Origin: Streptacidiphilus neutrinimicus
Lineage (GTDB): Bacteria; Actinomycetota; Actinomycetes; Streptomycetales; Streptomycetaceae
Direction: 5' to 3'
Assembly (NCBI RefSeq): GCF_000787815.1
Contig: NZ_BBPO01000035.1
Span: forward strand, 19,635 to 83,634
DNA length: 64,000 nucleotides
The notes under the pieces are model-generated. The model was not told the origin of the DNA, made no database searches, and was given only the letters and a program-made list of their open reading frames with translations. This document shows, one piece after another, positions 63,557 through 64,000 of the stretch. Within the stretch, counting starts at the first letter, position 1. Each line of letters opens with the position of its first letter. The position numbers were made by a program, and so were the translations under genes.

Positions 63557-64000
63557 GCGCCCGTCCCCGCGGACTCGCGCTGCTGCTCGGGCACGTTCGC
63601 GGGGTCGACCGGCCCGGTCGCCGCCGCACCCCGCGCTCCGCGCTCCACGAGCGCGCCGCCCGCGCCCGGACGGGCCAGCAGCGCGAGGCTGCCCAGCAGC
63701 AGGCCCGCCGCACCGCCGACGGCGGCGTCCAGGCTCCTGGAGGGCGAGGACGGGGCCGCGGGCGCGGCGGCCTGGGCGAGCGCGATCAGGCGCACACGGG
63801 TCTGCTGGGCGGTGGTGTCGCCGAAGGCGACCAGGGACCGGGCGACCGCGTTCGCCTCGTCGGCGGCGAGCCGGGCGGAGCTCGCGCTGCCGGTGATCTG
63901 GATCATCGGCGCGTCCGGGGAGGTCTGCGCCTGGACGTCCTTGGCCAGCTCGCGCATCGGCACGCCGATGTCGGCGGCGGCGCTCGACAGCACCTCCGGC
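63553..64000 (-). CDS. Wzz-like polysaccharide chain-length protein (5' end beyond the window)
   Basis: Partial: only the C-terminal about 149 residues are present; the frame continues past 64000. It has AAADIGVPMRELAKDVQAQT, MIQITGSASSARLAADEANA, then a terminal membrane helix (AVGGAAGLLLGSLALLARPG) and a short Pro/Gln-rich tail. This matches the C-terminal part of Wzz/BcsL-like chain-length determinants or tyrosine-kinase adaptors. Coupled to the GNAT gene by ATGA overlap. Confidence 0.7.
   Translation of the reverse strand, partial: PEVLSSAAADIGVPMRELAKDVQAQTSPDAPMIQITGSASSARLAADEANAVARSLVAFGDTTAQQTRVRLIALAQAAAPAAPSSPSRSLDAAVGGAAGLLLGSLALLARPGAGGALVERGARGAAATGPVDPANVPEQQRESAGTGA

Overview
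The window is GC-rich chromosomal DNA (third codon positions are almost always G or C) from a filamentous actinomycete, most likely Streptomycetaceae. Pointers are an F420-NADPH oxidoreductase, many GTG starts and ATGA/GTGA gene overlaps, a SGM_5486-type micro-protein beside a CynX/NimT permease, a DUF3099 protein, an orphan bacterial terpene synthase and several candidate leaderless promoters. No tRNA, rRNA, CRISPR array, prophage or transposase gene was recognised. All functional calls come from reading motifs by eye, without database searches.

Layout. 1-9 kb: F420 reductase, terpene synthase, a five-gene envelope operon (DUF4129, a Pro/Gln/Ala-rich membrane protein, MoxR ATPase, DUF58, small membrane protein), a SPOR-like mini-protein and methionine aminopeptidase. 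9-18 kb: a 7-bp tandem array, a prim-pol-like protein, a lipoprotein, a decayed fusion of a sensor kinase and a response regulator, then a PucR regulator divergent from a lysA-like decarboxylase plus cationic amino-acid permease, and a phytoene-desaturase-like flavoprotein. 18-24 kb: TetR/aldehyde dehydrogenase/alcohol dehydrogenase, release factor 3, and an ECF41 sigma factor with its carboxymuconolactone-decarboxylase-like partner behind a matching ECF41 promoter. 24-34.5 kb: a catabolic island with two divergent modules: LysR + flavin monooxygenase + RidA + DUF1028 + M20 amidohydrolase, and TetR + aldehyde dehydrogenase + class III aminotransferase + APC permease.

34.5-47.5 kb: secreted protein, ArsC-like and ABM proteins, SixA phosphatase, CynX-type MFS permease with a GntR/FadR regulator, fabG-fabI, tldD-tldE, DUF3099, a Cys/His mini-protein, a GT87 mannosyltransferase and moaA. 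47.5-64 kb: a glutarate module (CoA-transferase plus glutaryl-CoA dehydrogenase), an SDR coupled to an ECF sigma factor, a DEDDh exonuclease with BRCT domain, SURF1, a GH15 enzyme, an SDR lacking YxxxK, a GYD protein, an enoyl-CoA hydratase, an ABC-F protein, YnfA, and the edge of a polysaccharide locus (GNAT and Wzz-like).

The most unusual signals are: a family of short palindromic intergenic repeats at four loci (11.4, 19.8, 39.2 and 46.2 kb), one abutting the broken two-component pair; the 13-unit heptanucleotide array between two convergent genes; the LysR-RidA-DUF1028-M20-FMO catabolic cassette with a palindromic operator; and several promoters or operators readable directly in the DNA.
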